48,509 bases of DNA from assembly GCF_013362995.1 (NCBI RefSeq), contig NZ_JABWDV010000257.1, positions 1 through 48,509 on the forward strand. Direction: 5' to 3'. A program made the translations under genes and the position numbers. The DNA comes from Streptomyces sp. TRM64462. Its GTDB lineage: Bacteria; Actinomycetota; Actinomycetes; Streptomycetales; Streptomycetaceae. This document shows positions 36,423 to 46,493 of this stretch, in pieces. Within the stretch, counting starts at the first letter, position 1. Each line of letters opens with the position of its first letter. The notes beneath the pieces are model-generated. The model ran no database searches, had not been told where the DNA came from, and saw nothing but the letters and a program-made list of their open reading frames with translations.

Positions 36423-36597
36423 CGCCGTCACCTGCTGGTCTCCAGGTCCCGTACACTTCTTCTGGCGACTCGGGTCACCGGGTCGACTTCGCACGCCCCG
36501 CCACCGCCCTAGCCGGCGTGGCAGCGCTCATCGGTCCTTCGTGGCGCAGCGCGCAGGGGCGTCAGGAAACAACCGAGAAAAACAAGGAGATACGGCC

Positions 36598-37494
36598 ATG
36601 GCCGTCGTCACGATGCGGGAGCTGCTGGAGAGCGGCGTCCACTTCGGTCACCAGACCCGTCGTTGGAACCCGAAGATGAAGCGCTTCATCTTCACGGAGC
36701 GCAACGGCATCTACATCATCGACCTGCTCCAGTCGCTGTCGTACATCGACCGCGCCTACGAGTTCGTCAAGGAGACCGTCGCGCACGGCGGCTCCATCAT
36801 GTTCGTCGGCACCAAGAAGCAGGCGCAGGAGGCGATCGCCGAGCAGGCGACCCGCGTCGGCATGCCGTACGTCAACCAGCGCTGGCTGGGCGGCATGCTC
36901 ACCAACTTCTCCACCGTCTACAAGCGCCTTCAGCGTCTGAAGGAGCTTGAGGCGATCGACTTCGAGGACGTGGCCGCCTCCGGCCTCACCAAGAAGGAGC
37001 TCCTGGTCCTCTCGCGTGAGAAGGCCAAGCTGGAGAAGACCCTCGGCGGTATCCGCGACATGCAGAAGGTGCCGAGCGCCGTCTGGATCGTGGACACCAA
37101 GAAGGAGCACATCGCCGTCGGCGAGGCGCGCAAGCTCAACATCCCGGTCGTCGCGATCCTCGACACCAACTGCGACCCCGACGAGGTCGACTACAAGATC
37201 CCGGGCAACGACGACGCGATCCGCTCCGTCACCCTGCTCACCCGCGTGATCGCCGACGCCGTCGCCGAGGGCCTCATCGCCCGTTCCGGCGTCGCGACCG
37301 GTGACGTGAAGCCGGGCGAGAAGGCCGCCGGCGAGCCGCTCGCCGAGTGGGAGCGCGACCTGCTCGAGGGTGAGAAGAAGGCCGACGAGGCTGCCGAGAA
37401 GCCGGCCGAGGCTCCGGCCGCCGAGGCCCCGGCTGCGGAGGCCCCCGCCGCCGAGGCTCCGGCCGCCCCGGCCGCCGAGGCCGAGCAGGCCTGA
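36598..37494 (+). CDS. rpsB: 30S ribosomal protein S2
   Basis: S2 is a 298-residue protein of the 30S head-body junction. It has [19 protein letters not shown] at the N-terminus, [20 protein letters not shown], and [21 protein letters not shown] and [19 protein letters not shown]. The C-terminal 45 residues are Ala/Glu/Pro repeats ([20 protein letters not shown]), an actinobacterial tail. AAGGAGATA precedes the ATG. The product partners tsf downstream, separated by a strong hairpin. Confidence 0.97.
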   Translation: MAVVTMRELLESGVHFGHQTRRWNPKMKRFIFTERNGIYIIDLLQSLSYIDRAYEFVKETVAHGGSIMFVGTKKQAQEAIAEQATRVGMPYVNQRWLGGMLTNFSTVYKRLQRLKELEAIDFEDVAASGLTKKELLVLSREKAKLEKTLGGIRDMQKVPSAVWIVDTKKEHIAVGEARKLNIPVVAILDTNCDPDEVDYKIPGNDDAIRSVTLLTRVIADAVAEGLIARSGVATGDVKPGEKAAGEPLAEWERDLLEGEKKADEAAEKPAEAPAAEAPAAEAPAAEAPAAPAAEAEQA

Positions 37495-37553
37495 CCAGCG
37501 GTCCAGACCACCAGGCCAGGGGTTACGCGCCCCGCCTGACCGGTCCGGTCGTC

Positions 37554-37582
37554 GACGGCGGGGGCCACAAGCCCCCGCCGTC
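37554..37582 (+). terminator. Hairpin between rpsB and tsf
   Basis: GACGGCGGGGGC (37554-37565) and GCCCCCGCCGTC (37571-37582) form a perfect 12-base stem with a five-base loop. Placed 60 bases after rpsB and 57 before tsf, it probably attenuates readthrough, so that S2 and EF-Ts levels differ. Confidence 0.75.
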
Positions 37583-37638
37583 CACCCACAGATCCTGGTA
37601 GATCTTCCAGACTTCGCTTCGAGAGAGATTCACAGATC

Positions 37639-38475
37639 ATGGCGAACTACACCGCCGCTGACGTCAAGAAGCTCCGCGAGCTCACCGGCGCCGGCATGAT
37701 GGACTGCAAGAAGGCGCTGGACGAGTCCGACGGCAACGTCGACAAGGCCGTCGAGGCCCTGCGCATCAAGGGCCAGAAGGGCGTCGCCAAGCGCGAGGGC
37801 CGCTCCGCCGAGAACGGTGCCGTCGTCTCCCTGATCGCCGACGACAACACCTCCGGTGTCATCGTCGAGCTGAAGTGCGAGACGGACTTCGTCGCCAAGG
37901 GCGAGAAGTTCCAGTCCGTCGCCAACAAGCTCGCCGCCCACGTCGCCGCCACCAGCCCGGCCGACATCGAGGCGCTGCTCGCCTCCGAGATCGAGCCCGG
38001 CAAGACCGTCCAGGCGTTCGTGGACGAGGCCAACGCGAACCTGGGCGAGAAGATCGTCCTGGACCGCTTCGCGCAGTTCACCGGCGGCTACGTCACCGCC
38101 TACATGCACCGCACCATGCCCGACCTGCCCCCGCAGATCGGTGTTCTCGTCGAGCTCGACAAGGAGAACGCCGAGATCGCGAAGGGCGTCGCGCAGCACA
38201 TCGCCGCGTTCGCCCCGAAGTACCTCTCCAAGGACGAGGTCCCGGCCGAGGTCGTCGAGGCCGAGCGTCGCGTCGCCGAGGAGACCACCCGCGCCGAGGG
38301 CAAGCCCGAGGCCGCCCTGCCGAAGATCGTCGAGGGTCGCCTCAACGGCTTCTTCAAGGACGCCACGCTGCTCGGCCAGCCGTACGCGCTGGACAACAAG
38401 AAGTCCGTCCAGAAGGTCCTGGACGAGGCCGGTGTCACCCTGAAGCGCTTCGCGCGCATCAAGGTCGGCATCTGA
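37639..38475 (+). CDS. tsf: Elongation factor Ts
   Basis: EF-Ts exchanges GDP for GTP on EF-Tu. The 278-residue protein opens with [20 protein letters not shown] and [19 protein letters not shown] and contains [17 protein letters not shown] contacts the EF-Tu nucleotide pocket. The core subdomains and the C-terminal module ([14 protein letters not shown] end) are complete. The upstream GAGAGAGA is a moderate ribosome binding site. It follows rpsB after a hairpin and precedes pyrH after two more hairpins. Confidence 0.97.
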   Translation: MANYTAADVKKLRELTGAGMMDCKKALDESDGNVDKAVEALRIKGQKGVAKREGRSAENGAVVSLIADDNTSGVIVELKCETDFVAKGEKFQSVANKLAAHVAATSPADIEALLASEIEPGKTVQAFVDEANANLGEKIVLDRFAQFTGGYVTAYMHRTMPDLPPQIGVLVELDKENAEIAKGVAQHIAAFAPKYLSKDEVPAEVVEAERRVAEETTRAEGKPEAALPKIVEGRLNGFFKDATLLGQPYALDNKKSVQKVLDEAGVTLKRFARIKVGI

Positions 38476-38517
38476 GTCCGTACACGACGGACACCGGACC
38501 CCGATAGGGTCGAAGCA

Positions 38518-38600
38518 GTCGTCCGCGTTCGCGCCGGACGACCGCAGATCTGACGAGGAGGCCATTGCCGCAAGGGACACCAGCACCCCCGGCAATGGCC
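38518..38600 (+). terminator. Two tandem hairpins between tsf and pyrH
   Basis: GTCGTCCG (38518-38525) pairs with CGGACGAC (38535-38542). GGCCATTGCCG (38560-38570) pairs with CGGCAATGGCC (38590-38600) and is followed by TTCTTCG. The second stem has the form of an intrinsic terminator for tsf, with pyrH starting 30 bases later. Confidence 0.65.
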
Positions 38601-38629
38601 TTCTTCGTATGTGCACGAGGAGATCTCCA

Positions 38630-39394
38630 ATGAACCAGGGCGCCGCACAGAGCGACGACATCACCGGTAAAAAGGCCGGCCGCTTCCTGCTGAAGCTGTC
38701 CGGCGAGGCGTTCGCCGGCGGCGGCGGTCTCGGCGTCGACCCCGACGTCGTACACGCCATCGCCCGCGAGATCGCCGCGGTCGTCCGCGACGGCGCGCAG
38801 ATCGCGGTCGTGATCGGCGGCGGCAACTTCTTCCGCGGTGCCGAGCTCCAGCAGCGCGGCATGGACCGGGCACGCTCGGACTACATGGGCATGCTCGGTA
38901 CGGTCATGAACTGCCTCGCTCTCCAGGACTTCCTGGAGAAGGAGGGCATCCAGTCCCGCGTCCAGACCGCCATCACCATGGGCCAGGTCGCGGAGCCGTA
39001 CATTCCGCTGCGCGCCGTACGGCACCTGGAGAAGGGCCGCGTCGTCATCTTCGGCGCCGGTATGGGCATGCCGTACTTCTCCACCGACACCACCGCGGCC
39101 CAGCGCGCCCTGGAGATCGACGCGGAGGCTCTCCTCCTGGGCAAGAACGGGGTCGACGGGATCTACGACTCCGACCCCAAGACCAACCCGGACGCGGTCA
39201 AGTTCGACGCTCTCGGGTACGGCGAGGTGATCACCCGCGACCTCAAGGTCGCCGACGCCACCGCCATCACGCTCTGCCGGGACAACAAGCTGCCGATCCT
39301 CGTCTTCGAACTGCTCGCGGAGGGCAATATCGCGCGCGCGGTGAAGGGTGAGAAGATCGGCACGCTCGTCAGCGACCAGGGCACCCGGCACTGA
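38630..39394 (+). CDS. pyrH: UMP kinase
   Basis: PyrH phosphorylates UMP to UDP, an essential step of pyrimidine nucleotide synthesis. The 254-residue protein has the amino-acid-kinase fold motifs [61 protein letters not shown] (binding nucleotide and catalytic Lys/Asp) and the C-terminal EKIGTLV. I chose the ATG at 38630 with GAGGAGA upstream; an ATG seven codons earlier lacks this. Conserved order tsf-pyrH-frr. Confidence 0.96.
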   Translation: MNQGAAQSDDITGKKAGRFLLKLSGEAFAGGGGLGVDPDVVHAIAREIAAVVRDGAQIAVVIGGGNFFRGAELQQRGMDRARSDYMGMLGTVMNCLALQDFLEKEGIQSRVQTAITMGQVAEPYIPLRAVRHLEKGRVVIFGAGMGMPYFSTDTTAAQRALEIDAEALLLGKNGVDGIYDSDPKTNPDAVKFDALGYGEVITRDLKVADATAITLCRDNKLPILVFELLAEGNIARAVKGEKIGTLVSDQGTRH

Positions 39395-39533
39395 CCTCCG
39401 GGACCTCCGGGTCGCCCCGTCCGGGGATGGACAAAGCCCTGCCGGTCGGACACCGTGCAGGGGAGAAGACGCGACGCAGGTTCCGCGGCCGTGGAGCACG
39501 CCGGGACAAACCCAAGACACGCAGGAGCAAGTG

Positions 39534-40091
39534 GTGATCGAAGAGACCCTCCTCGAGGCAGAGGAGAAGATGGAGAAGGCCGTCCTGGTCGCCAAGGAGG
39601 ACTTCGCCGCGATCCGCACCGGGCGTGCGCACCCGGCCATGTTCAACAAGATCGTGGCCGACTACTACGGTGCCCTCACGCCGATCAACCAGCTGGCCTC
39701 CTTCTCGGTGCCGGAGCCGCGTATGGCCGTGGTGACGCCGTTCGACAAGACCGCCCTGCGCAACATCGAGCAGGCGATCCGCGACTCGGACCTCGGCGTC
39801 AACCCGACGAACGACGGCAACATCATCCGGGTGGTCTTCCCCGAGCTCACCGAGGAGCGCCGCCGGGAGTACATCAAGGTCGCCAAGGGCAAGGGCGAGG
39901 ACGCGAAGATCTCGATCCGCTCCGTCCGCCGCAAGGCCAAGGAGTCCATCGACAAGTTCGTCAAGGACGGCGAGGTCGGCGAGGACGAGGGCCGCCGCGC
40001 GGAGAAGGAGCTCGACGACACCACCGCGAAGTACGTCGCGCAGGTGGACGAGCTGCTCAAGCACAAGGAAGCCGAGCTGCTCGAGGTCTGA
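39534..40091 (+). CDS. frr: Ribosome recycling factor
   Basis: RRF splits post-termination ribosomes together with EF-G. The 185-residue product is standard length with the three-helix-bundle segments [41 protein letters not shown] and [24 protein letters not shown] codons at 39531 and 39534 are both possible; 39534 gives the canonical [13 protein letters not shown] and follows CAGGAG. Its stop overlaps the cdsA start by one base (TGATG). Confidence 0.96.
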   Translation: MIEETLLEAEEKMEKAVLVAKEDFAAIRTGRAHPAMFNKIVADYYGALTPINQLASFSVPEPRMAVVTPFDKTALRNIEQAIRDSDLGVNPTNDGNIIRVVFPELTEERRREYIKVAKGKGEDAKISIRSVRRKAKESIDKFVKDGEVGEDEGRRAEKELDDTTAKYVAQVDELLKHKEAELLEV

Positions 40092-41212
40092 TGAACGACG
40101 CTTCCTCGGGGGCTCCGCCACGAGGCGGTTACTGGGGTCCGCCCGACCAGGGGCTCGCTCCGGCTGCCCCGGCGGGTCCCGCACATGATGAGCAGGTGGC
40201 CCAGCAGACTCGGCCCATGCCCATCGTGCCCGACGTCCCCGCAGGTGGGGACCTGGACGACCATGACCGGGGGGCCGCTCGGCTGAGCGGTCCCCTGTTC
40301 CGTGATGAGATGCCGCAGGAGCCCATGCCCTCGGAACCACCGGAGCCCTCCGCGCCGCAGCCTCGTTCGCAGCGGAAGCAGCAGAGGCAGAAGAAGCAGG
40401 CCGGCCGGGATCTGCGGGCCGCCATAGGAGTCGGCGTCGGCCTGGGCGCCGTCATCGTGGCGTCGCTGTTCGTCGTCAAGGCCGTGTTCGTCGGCGTGAT
40501 AGCGGTCGCCGTCGTCGTCGGTCTGTGGGAGCTGACCTCGCGGCTCCAGGAGCGCAAGGGCATCAAGGCGCCGCTCGTACCGCTCGCGGTGGGTGGCGCC
40601 GCGATGGTCGTCGCCGGGTATGTGCGCGGCGCCGAGGGCGCCTGGGTGGCCATGGCGCTGACCGCGCTGGCGGTGCTGGTGTGGCGGATGACGGAACCGC
40701 CCGATGGCTACCTCAAGGACGTCACGGCCGGTGTGTTCGCCGCGTTCTACGTGCCGTTCCTGGCGACGTTCGTGGCGCTGATGCTGGCCGCCGAACCCGA
40801 CGGGCCGCAGCGCGTGCTGACGTTCCTGGTGCTGACCATCGTCAGCGACACGGGCGCGTACGCGGTGGGATGGCGGTTCGGCAAGCACAAGCTGGCGCCC
40901 CGGATCAGCCCCGGCAAGACCCGTGAGGGGCTGCTCGGTGCGGTGGCGTTCGCGATGGGCGCGGGCGCGCTGTGCATGCAGTTCCTCATCGACGGCGGCA
41001 GCTGGTGGCAGGGGCTCCTGCTGGGCCTCGCCGTCGCGGTCAGCGCCACGCTGGGCGACCTCGGCGAGTCGATGATCAAGCGGGACCTCGGCATCAAGGA
41101 CATGGGCACCCTCCTCCCCGGGCACGGCGGCATCATGGACCGGCTGGACTCGCTGCTGCCCACGGCTCCGGTGGTGTGGCTGCTGCTGGTGCTGTTCGTC
41201 GGGGCGGGATGA
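40091..41212 (+). CDS. cdsA: Phosphatidate cytidylyltransferase
   Basis: CdsA makes CDP-diacylglycerol for phospholipid synthesis. The 373-residue membrane protein has a long hydrophilic Pro/Gln-rich N-terminus (about 1-110) that is typical of actinobacteria, then about eight membrane segments. The family signature is intact: [20 protein letters not shown] and the C-terminal [18 protein letters not shown] with [15 protein letters not shown]. Translation is coupled to frr. rlmN follows after 110 bases. Confidence 0.96.
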   Translation: MNDASSGAPPRGGYWGPPDQGLAPAAPAGPAHDEQVAQQTRPMPIVPDVPAGGDLDDHDRGAARLSGPLFRDEMPQEPMPSEPPEPSAPQPRSQRKQQRQKKQAGRDLRAAIGVGVGLGAVIVASLFVVKAVFVGVIAVAVVVGLWELTSRLQERKGIKAPLVPLAVGGAAMVVAGYVRGAEGAWVAMALTALAVLVWRMTEPPDGYLKDVTAGVFAAFYVPFLATFVALMLAAEPDGPQRVLTFLVLTIVSDTGAYAVGWRFGKHKLAPRISPGKTREGLLGAVAFAMGAGALCMQFLIDGGSWWQGLLLGLAVAVSATLGDLGESMIKRDLGIKDMGTLLPGHGGIMDRLDSLLPTAPVVWLLLVLFVGAG

Positions 41213-41269
41213 ACCGGATCAGCATCGGATCAGCCCGGCTGACCTGCTGTTTCGCATGTGAGGGGCTCG

Positions 41270-41278
41270 TTGTCCACA
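41270..41278 (+). promoter_or_regulatory. Consensus DnaA box upstream of rlmN
   Basis: TTGTCCACA is an exact match to the Streptomyces DnaA box, 45 bases before the rlmN start, in the cdsA-rlmN gap. A single box may be chance, but it is the third such location in about 11 kb. Confidence 0.4.
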
Positions 41279-41322
41279 GGGCGGCGGGCCCTTCGTCATA
41301 TCTCTGCGACACTGGTATCACC

Positions 41323-42429
41323 ATGCCCAAGCCCGGAGAACTCACTTTCGTCGCCCCGCGCGGAGCCAAGAAGCCGCCGCGGCACCTCGCCGACCTCACG
41401 CCCGCCGAGCGCAAGGAGGCCGTCGCCGCGATCGGCGAGAAGCCGTTCCGCGCCAAGCAGCTGTCCCAGCACTACTTCGCGCGGTACGCCCACGACCCCG
41501 CGCAGTGGACGGACATTCCCGCCGCGTCCCGCGAGAAGCTCGCCGGTGAACTGCTGCCGGAGCTGATGAGCGTCGTACGGCACATCTCGTGCGACGACGA
41601 CACCACCCGCAAGACGCTGTGGCGGCTGCACGACGGCACGCTCGTCGAGTCGGTGCTGATGCGGTACCCCGACCGCGTCACCATGTGCATCTCGTCCCAG
41701 GCCGGCTGCGGCATGAACTGCCCGTTCTGCGCCACGGGACAGGCAGGGCTCGACCGGAACCTGTCGACCGCCGAGATCGTCCACCAGATCGTCGACGGCA
41801 TGCGGGCGCTGCGCGACGGCGAGGTGCCCGGAGGGCCCGCGCGGCTGTCGAACATCGTGTTCATGGGCATGGGCGAGCCGCTCGCCAACTACAACCGGGT
41901 CGTCGGCGCCATCCGCCGCCTCACCGACCCCGAGCCGGACGGTCTCGGTCTGTCGCAGCGCGGCATCACGGTGTCCACGGTCGGGCTCGTCCCGGCGATG
42001 CTGCGGTTCGCCGACGAGGGCTTCAAATGCCGGCTCGCGGTGTCCCTGCACGCCCCGGACGACGAGCTGCGCGACACGCTCGTGCCCGTCAACACGCGCT
42101 GGAAGGTCCGCGAGGTCCTCGACGCCGCGTGGGAGTACGCCGAGAAGTCCGGGCGCCGTGTCTCCATCGAGTACGCGCTGATCCGCGACATCAACGACCA
42201 GGCGTGGCGCGGCGATCTCCTCGGCCGGCTCCTCAAGGGCAAGAGGGTGCACGTCAACCTCATCCCGCTCAACCCGACGCCCGGCTCGAAGTGGACGGCG
42301 TCCCGGCCCGAGGACGAGAAGGCGTTCGTCGAGGCCATCGCCGCGCACGGCGTCCCGGTCACCGTCCGCGACACGCGCGGTCAGGAGATCGACGGGGCCT
42401 GCGGTCAGCTCGCCGCCGCCGAGCGCTGA
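41323..42429 (+). CDS. rlmN: 23S rRNA (adenine-2503-C2)-methyltransferase RlmN
   Basis: RlmN is a radical-SAM enzyme that methylates A2503 of 23S rRNA and A37 of some tRNAs. The 368-residue protein has the iron-sulfur CxxxCxxC motif CGMNCPFC (C129, C133, C136), [14 protein letters not shown] for SAM binding, [17 protein letters not shown] and the C-terminal C360 in DGACGQL, the methyl-carrying cysteine. I chose the ATG at 41323 ([14 protein letters not shown]); a longer frame runs antisense-like through cdsA. Upstream are 110 bases containing a DnaA box. Confidence 0.95.
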   Translation: MPKPGELTFVAPRGAKKPPRHLADLTPAERKEAVAAIGEKPFRAKQLSQHYFARYAHDPAQWTDIPAASREKLAGELLPELMSVVRHISCDDDTTRKTLWRLHDGTLVESVLMRYPDRVTMCISSQAGCGMNCPFCATGQAGLDRNLSTAEIVHQIVDGMRALRDGEVPGGPARLSNIVFMGMGEPLANYNRVVGAIRRLTDPEPDGLGLSQRGITVSTVGLVPAMLRFADEGFKCRLAVSLHAPDDELRDTLVPVNTRWKVREVLDAAWEYAEKSGRRVSIEYALIRDINDQAWRGDLLGRLLKGKRVHVNLIPLNPTPGSKWTASRPEDEKAFVEAIAAHGVPVTVRDTRGQEIDGACGQLAAAER

Positions 42430-42453
42430 CCGGAAATCGCCCCGTTGTAGTCT
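42426..42453 (+). promoter_or_regulatory. Candidate promoter for the thiamine transporter operon
   Basis: CTGACC (42426-42431) and TAGTCT (42448-42453) with a 16-base spacer resemble a HrdB-type promoter. It overlaps the end of rlmN and would start transcription about 18 bases before the TPP riboswitch. Confidence 0.35.
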
Positions 42454-42477
42454 GAGCTCGAACAACATCTGGATATT

Positions 42478-42577
42478 CCGACAGGGGAGCGCCACAGCGC
42501 TGAGAGTGCGGTGCCGTCAGACCGCAGACCCTCTGAACCTCGCCCAGGTCATTCTGGGTAGGGAGTTCGGTCGTTAC
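42478..42577 (+). ncRNA. TPP riboswitch (THI element)
   Basis: The conserved thi-box elements are visible in order: ACAGGGGAGC, CTGAGAGTGCGG, ACCGCAGACCCTCTGAACCT and the 3' GGGTAGGGAGT. These match the aptamer that binds thiamine pyrophosphate. It lies 84 bases before the thiB start. In high-GC bacteria such elements usually act by sequestering the ribosome binding site, here the AGGAGGA before the GTG. Confidence 0.93.
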
Positions 42578-42660
42578 TCGAGCTGTTGCGCCCTGCCCAC
42601 CCCTCTTCACGAGCGGTGGGCGGGGCCGCGTCTCTTCCTGGTCACACCCAGGAGGAATCA

Positions 42661-43752
42661 GTGAGCACCACCAAGAAGACCGCCGTCGGCGTCGTCGCCG
42701 CCGTGCTGGGCCTGACGACGCTCACCGCGTGCGGTGACGACTCCGGCGGCAAGAAGGCCGACGGCGCGGCGTCCAAGACCGTCACGCTCGTCAGCCACGA
42801 CTCCTTCGTCGCCTCCGACGCCGTCCTGAAGGAGTTCACACGGCAGACCGGCTACACCGTGAAGGTCCTCAAGAGCGGCGACGCCGGCGAAGCCGTCAAC
42901 AAGGCCGTCCTCACCAAGGGCGCCCCGCAGGGCGACGTCTTCTTCGGCGTCGACAACACGCTGCTGTCCCGCGCCCTCGACAACGACGTGTTCGAGCCGT
43001 ACGAGGCGAAGGGCCTCGACCGGGTCGACGACGCCGTCCAGCTCGACAAGGACAAGCACCGCGTCACGCCCGTCGACACCGGCGACATCTGCGTCAACTA
43101 CGACAAGAAGTACTTCGCGGACAAGAAGCTCGCCCCGCCGCAGACGTTCGACGACCTCGCCGAGCCCGCGTACAAGGACCTCCTCGTCGTCGAGAACCCC
43201 GAGCGGTCGTCGCCGGGTCTCGGCTTCCTGCTCGGCACTGCCGCCGCGTACGGCGACGACGGCTGGCAGGACTACTGGAAGAAGCTGAAGGCGAACGGCG
43301 TCAAGGTCGTCGACAGCTGGGAGATCGCCTACAACCAGGAGTTCTCCGGCTCCGCCGGCGGCAAGCAGGCCAAGGCCGACCGGCCGCTCGTCGTGTCGTA
43401 CGCCTCCAGCCCGCCCGCCGAGGTCCTCTACAGCGACCCGCAGCCCGCGGAGGCCCCCACCGGCGTGTCCACCGGCACCTGCTTCCGCCAGATCGAGTTC
43501 GCGGGCCTACTCAAGGGCGCCGGGAACACCGACGGCGGCAAGGCCCTCATCGACTTCATGATCAGCAAGAAGTTCCAGGAGGACATGCCGCTGAACATGT
43601 TCGTGCACCCGGTCGTCGAGGACGCGAAGCTGCCCGAGCTGTTCACGAAGCACGGCGTCGTCGTCGAGAAGCCGCAGACCATGGCTCCCGACAAGATCGC
43701 CGAGAACCGTGACCAGTGGATCCAGTCGTGGTCCTCGCTCGTCCTGAAGTAG
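42661..43752 (+). CDS. thiB: Thiamine-type ABC transporter substrate-binding lipoprotein
   Basis: This 363-residue extracytoplasmic binding protein begins with a lipoprotein signal ending in the lipobox LTAC (C24). The body is a group-1 solute-binding fold: VTLVSHDSFVASDAVLKEF, GDVFFGVDNTLLSRALDN, GDICVNYDKKYF and TGTCFRQIEFAG. AGGAGGA precedes the GTG start. The TPP riboswitch upstream and the permease and ATPase genes downstream identify it as the thiamine (or TPP or precursor) receptor. Confidence 0.92.
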   Translation: MSTTKKTAVGVVAAVLGLTTLTACGDDSGGKKADGAASKTVTLVSHDSFVASDAVLKEFTRQTGYTVKVLKSGDAGEAVNKAVLTKGAPQGDVFFGVDNTLLSRALDNDVFEPYEAKGLDRVDDAVQLDKDKHRVTPVDTGDICVNYDKKYFADKKLAPPQTFDDLAEPAYKDLLVVENPERSSPGLGFLLGTAAAYGDDGWQDYWKKLKANGVKVVDSWEIAYNQEFSGSAGGKQAKADRPLVVSYASSPPAEVLYSDPQPAEAPTGVSTGTCFRQIEFAGLLKGAGNTDGGKALIDFMISKKFQEDMPLNMFVHPVVEDAKLPELFTKHGVVVEKPQTMAPDKIAENRDQWIQSWSSLVLK

Positions 43753-45422
43753 CCACCCGGACAGCGGCCCGGGTACGAGGCGCCCTCCGCGGCGGTGCCG
43801 TGCGCGGCGCGCTCGTCCTCGTGCCCGCCGCCTTCTTCGCCGTCTTCTTCGCGTACCCCGTCGCCGCGATCGTCGGCCGCGGTCTGAAGACGGACGACGG
43901 GTGGCAGTTCGGCCGGCTCGGCGAGGTGCTGAGCCGGCCGGACATCCTCGACGTGCTGTGGTTCACCACCTGGCAGGCCCTCGCCTCCACGGCGCTCACC
44001 CTCCTGGTGGCGCTGCCCGGCGCGTACGTCATGGCCCGCTTCGACTTCCCCGGCAAACAGCTCCTGCGGGCCGTCGTCACCGTGCCGTTCGTGCTGCCGA
44101 CCGTCGTCGTCGGCACCGCGTTCCTCGCCCTCGTCGGGCGGGGCGGCCTCCTCGACGAGACGTGGGGCCTGCGCCTCGACACCACCGTGTGGGCGATCCT
44201 CCTCGCGCACGTCTTCTTCAACTACGCCGTCGTCGTACGGACCGTCGGCGGCCTGTGGGCGCAGCTCGACCCGCGCCAGGAGGAGGCCGCCCGCGTCCTC
44301 GGCGCGTCCCGGTTCACCGCCTGGCGGCGCGTCACGCTGCCCGCGCTCGCGCCCGCGGTCGCCGCGGCCACGCTGATGGTGTTCCTCTTCACGTACACCT
44401 CGTTCGGTGTGATCGTGATCCTCGGCGGGCCCGCCTACCGCACCCTGGAGGCGGAGATCTACCGGCAGACCGCGCAGCTCCTCGACCTGCCGACCGCCGC
44501 CGTCCTCACGCTGGTGCAGTTCACGGCCGTCGCCGGCATCCTCGCCGTGCACGCGTGGACCGTACGGCGCAGGGAGGCCGCGCTGCGGCTCGTCGACCCG
44601 GCGCGCACGGCGCACCGGCCGCGCGGCGCCGGGCAGTGGGCGCTGCTCGGCGGGGTCCTCGCCTCCATCGGGCTGCTGCTGGTGCTGCCCCTCGGCATGC
44701 TGGTCGCCCGCTCCCTGGACGAGGCCGGCGGGCTCGGCTACTACCGGGCGCTGCTGTCCGTCGACGCGAGCGGCGGCACGTTCGTCGTCCCGCCCCTGGA
44801 AGCCGTCTGGAACTCGCTGCAGTACGCGCTGGCCGCGACCGCCGTCGCCGTCGTCGTCGGCGGGCTCGCCGCGGCCGCGCTCACCCGGAAGGCCGGCCGG
44901 TTCGTACGGGGCTTCGACGCGCTGCTGATGCTGCCGCTCGGCGTGTCCGCCGTGACCGTCGGCTTCGGGTTCCTCATCGCGCTGGACGAACCGCCGCTGG
45001 ACCTGCGCTCGGCGTGGATCCTCGTCCCCCTCGCGCAGGCGCTGGTCGGTGTGCCCTTCGTCGTACGGACCATGCTGCCCGTCCTGCGCGCCGTGGACGA
45101 GCGGCTGCGGGAGGCCGCGGCCGTGCTGGGCGCCTCGCCGCTGCGGGCCTGGCGTGAGGTCGACCTGCCGATGGTGCGACGGGCGCTGCTGGTCGCCGCC
45201 GGGTTCGCGTTCGCCGTGTCGCTCGGCGAGTTCGGCGCGACCGTGTTCATCGCCCGCGCCGACCACCCGACGCTGCCCGTGGCGGTCGCCCGGCTCCTCG
45301 GGCGCCCCGGCGCGCTCAACTACGGCCAGGCGATGGCCCTGTCCACCATCCTGATGGCGGTGTGCGCGGCGGCGCTGCTGCTGCTCGAACGGGTCCGCAC
45401 GGACCGCACGGGGGAATTCTGA
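43728..45422 (+). CDS. thiP: Thiamine-type ABC transporter permease (two fused halves)
   Basis: This 564-residue membrane protein contains two permease modules, each with an EAA loop: EEAARVLGASRFTAWRRVTLPAL in the first half and REAAAVLGASPLRAWREVDLPMV in the second. These loops dock onto the ATPase. About 12 membrane segments are visible. The start is uncertain. The GTG at 43728 overlaps thiB by 25 bases; a GTG at 43716 in the same frame is also possible. Overlap implies translational coupling. Fused halves are typical of the ThiP/FbpB group. Confidence 0.9.
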   Translation: MVLARPEVATRTAARVRGALRGGAVRGALVLVPAAFFAVFFAYPVAAIVGRGLKTDDGWQFGRLGEVLSRPDILDVLWFTTWQALASTALTLLVALPGAYVMARFDFPGKQLLRAVVTVPFVLPTVVVGTAFLALVGRGGLLDETWGLRLDTTVWAILLAHVFFNYAVVVRTVGGLWAQLDPRQEEAARVLGASRFTAWRRVTLPALAPAVAAATLMVFLFTYTSFGVIVILGGPAYRTLEAEIYRQTAQLLDLPTAAVLTLVQFTAVAGILAVHAWTVRRREAALRLVDPARTAHRPRGAGQWALLGGVLASIGLLLVLPLGMLVARSLDEAGGLGYYRALLSVDASGGTFVVPPLEAVWNSLQYALAATAVAVVVGGLAAAALTRKAGRFVRGFDALLMLPLGVSAVTVGFGFLIALDEPPLDLRSAWILVPLAQALVGVPFVVRTMLPVLRAVDERLREAAAVLGASPLRAWREVDLPMVRRALLVAAGFAFAVSLGEFGATVFIARADHPTLPVAVARLLGRPGALNYGQAMALSTILMAVCAAALLLLERVRTDRTGEF

Positions 45423-45424
45423 CG

Positions 45425-46450
45425 ATGCTGCTCCAACTGGAGGGCCTGACCGTACGGTTCGGCACGCGGGCCGCGCTCGACGGCGTCGACCTGTCGGTCG
45501 CCGAGCACGAGATCGTGTGCGTCCTCGGGCCCAGCGGCAGCGGCAAGTCGACGCTGCTGCGGGTCGTCGCGGGGCTCCAGCGGGCCGACGCGGGCCGCGT
45601 CCTGCTCGGCGGCGCCGACCAGACGGGCGTGCCCGTGCACCGGCGCGGCGTCGGCCTGATGTTCCAGGACCACCAACTCTTCCCGCAGCGGGACGTCGCC
45701 GGGAACGTCGCGTTCGGGCTGCGCATGCGCGGCGTGCACCGGGCCGGGCGGGACGCGCGGGTCGCCGAGCTGCTTGAGCTGGTCGGCCTGCCGGGCGCCG
45801 GGCGGCGGCCGGTGGCCGCGCTGTCCGGCGGCGAGCAGCAGCGCGTCGCGCTGGCCAGGGCGCTCGCCCCGAACCCGCGGCTGCTGATGCTGGACGAACC
45901 GCTGGGCCAGCTCGACCGGGGGCTGCGGGAGCGGCTGGTCGCGGAGCTGCGCGGACTGTTCGGGCGCCTCGGCACCACGGTCCTGGCGGTCACGCACGAC
46001 CAGGGCGAGGCGTTCGCGCTGGCCGACCGGGTGGTGGTGATGCGCGACGGGCGGGTCGCCCAGGCGGGCACGCCGCTGGAGGTGTGGCAGCGGCCCGCGT
46101 CCGAGTTCGTGGCGCGGTTCCTGGGCTTCGACAACGTGGTCGCCGCGACGGTGAACGGCGAGGCCGCCGATACGCCGTGGGGCAAGGTGCCGGTCCCGCC
46201 CGGCACCCCGCAGGGCGCCGCCCGGCTCCTGGTGCGCCCCGCCGGGGTACGGCTCGGCGACCCCGCCGAGGGGCTGCGCTGCACCGTCGAGGCCCGCACC
46301 TTCCGCGGCCACCACGTGGCGGTCACGCTGCGCCCCGCCGACGCGGACGCCCCGCACCTGGAGGCCGAGTGCGCCCTGCGCGACGCCCCGGACCAGGGCG
46401 CGGCGGTCGGCGTCACCTTCACCCCGGACGAGGTCGTCGTCCTGGGCTGA
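45425..46450 (+). CDS. thiQ: Thiamine-type ABC transporter ATP-binding protein
   Basis: This 341-residue ATPase has Walker A GPSGSGKS (35-42), signature LSGGEQQRV (133-141), Walker B LLMLDEP (D157, E158), and D and H loops (GQLD, AVTHDQ). A C-terminal TOBE-like region (about 250-341) is longer than in E. coli ThiQ and resembles iron or spermidine transporter ATPases. It starts two bases after the thiP stop and completes the riboswitch-controlled operon thiB-thiP-thiQ. Confidence 0.9.
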   Translation: MLLQLEGLTVRFGTRAALDGVDLSVAEHEIVCVLGPSGSGKSTLLRVVAGLQRADAGRVLLGGADQTGVPVHRRGVGLMFQDHQLFPQRDVAGNVAFGLRMRGVHRAGRDARVAELLELVGLPGAGRRPVAALSGGEQQRVALARALAPNPRLLMLDEPLGQLDRGLRERLVAELRGLFGRLGTTVLAVTHDQGEAFALADRVVVMRDGRVAQAGTPLEVWQRPASEFVARFLGFDNVVAATVNGEAADTPWGKVPVPPGTPQGAARLLVRPAGVRLGDPAEGLRCTVEARTFRGHHVAVTLRPADADAPHLEAECALRDAPDQGAAVGVTFTPDEVVVLG

Positions 46451-46493
46451 CGCCGACGCCGACGCCGACGCTGACGCTGACGCTCGCCACGAC
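46451..46493. repeat. Hexamer repeat between convergent thiQ and LOG genes
   Basis: About six copies of GACGCC or GACGCT follow the thiQ stop directly, then CGCCACGACC. The run is a simple-sequence repeat. No stable hairpin is obvious, so termination between these convergent genes is unexplained. Confidence 0.6.
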
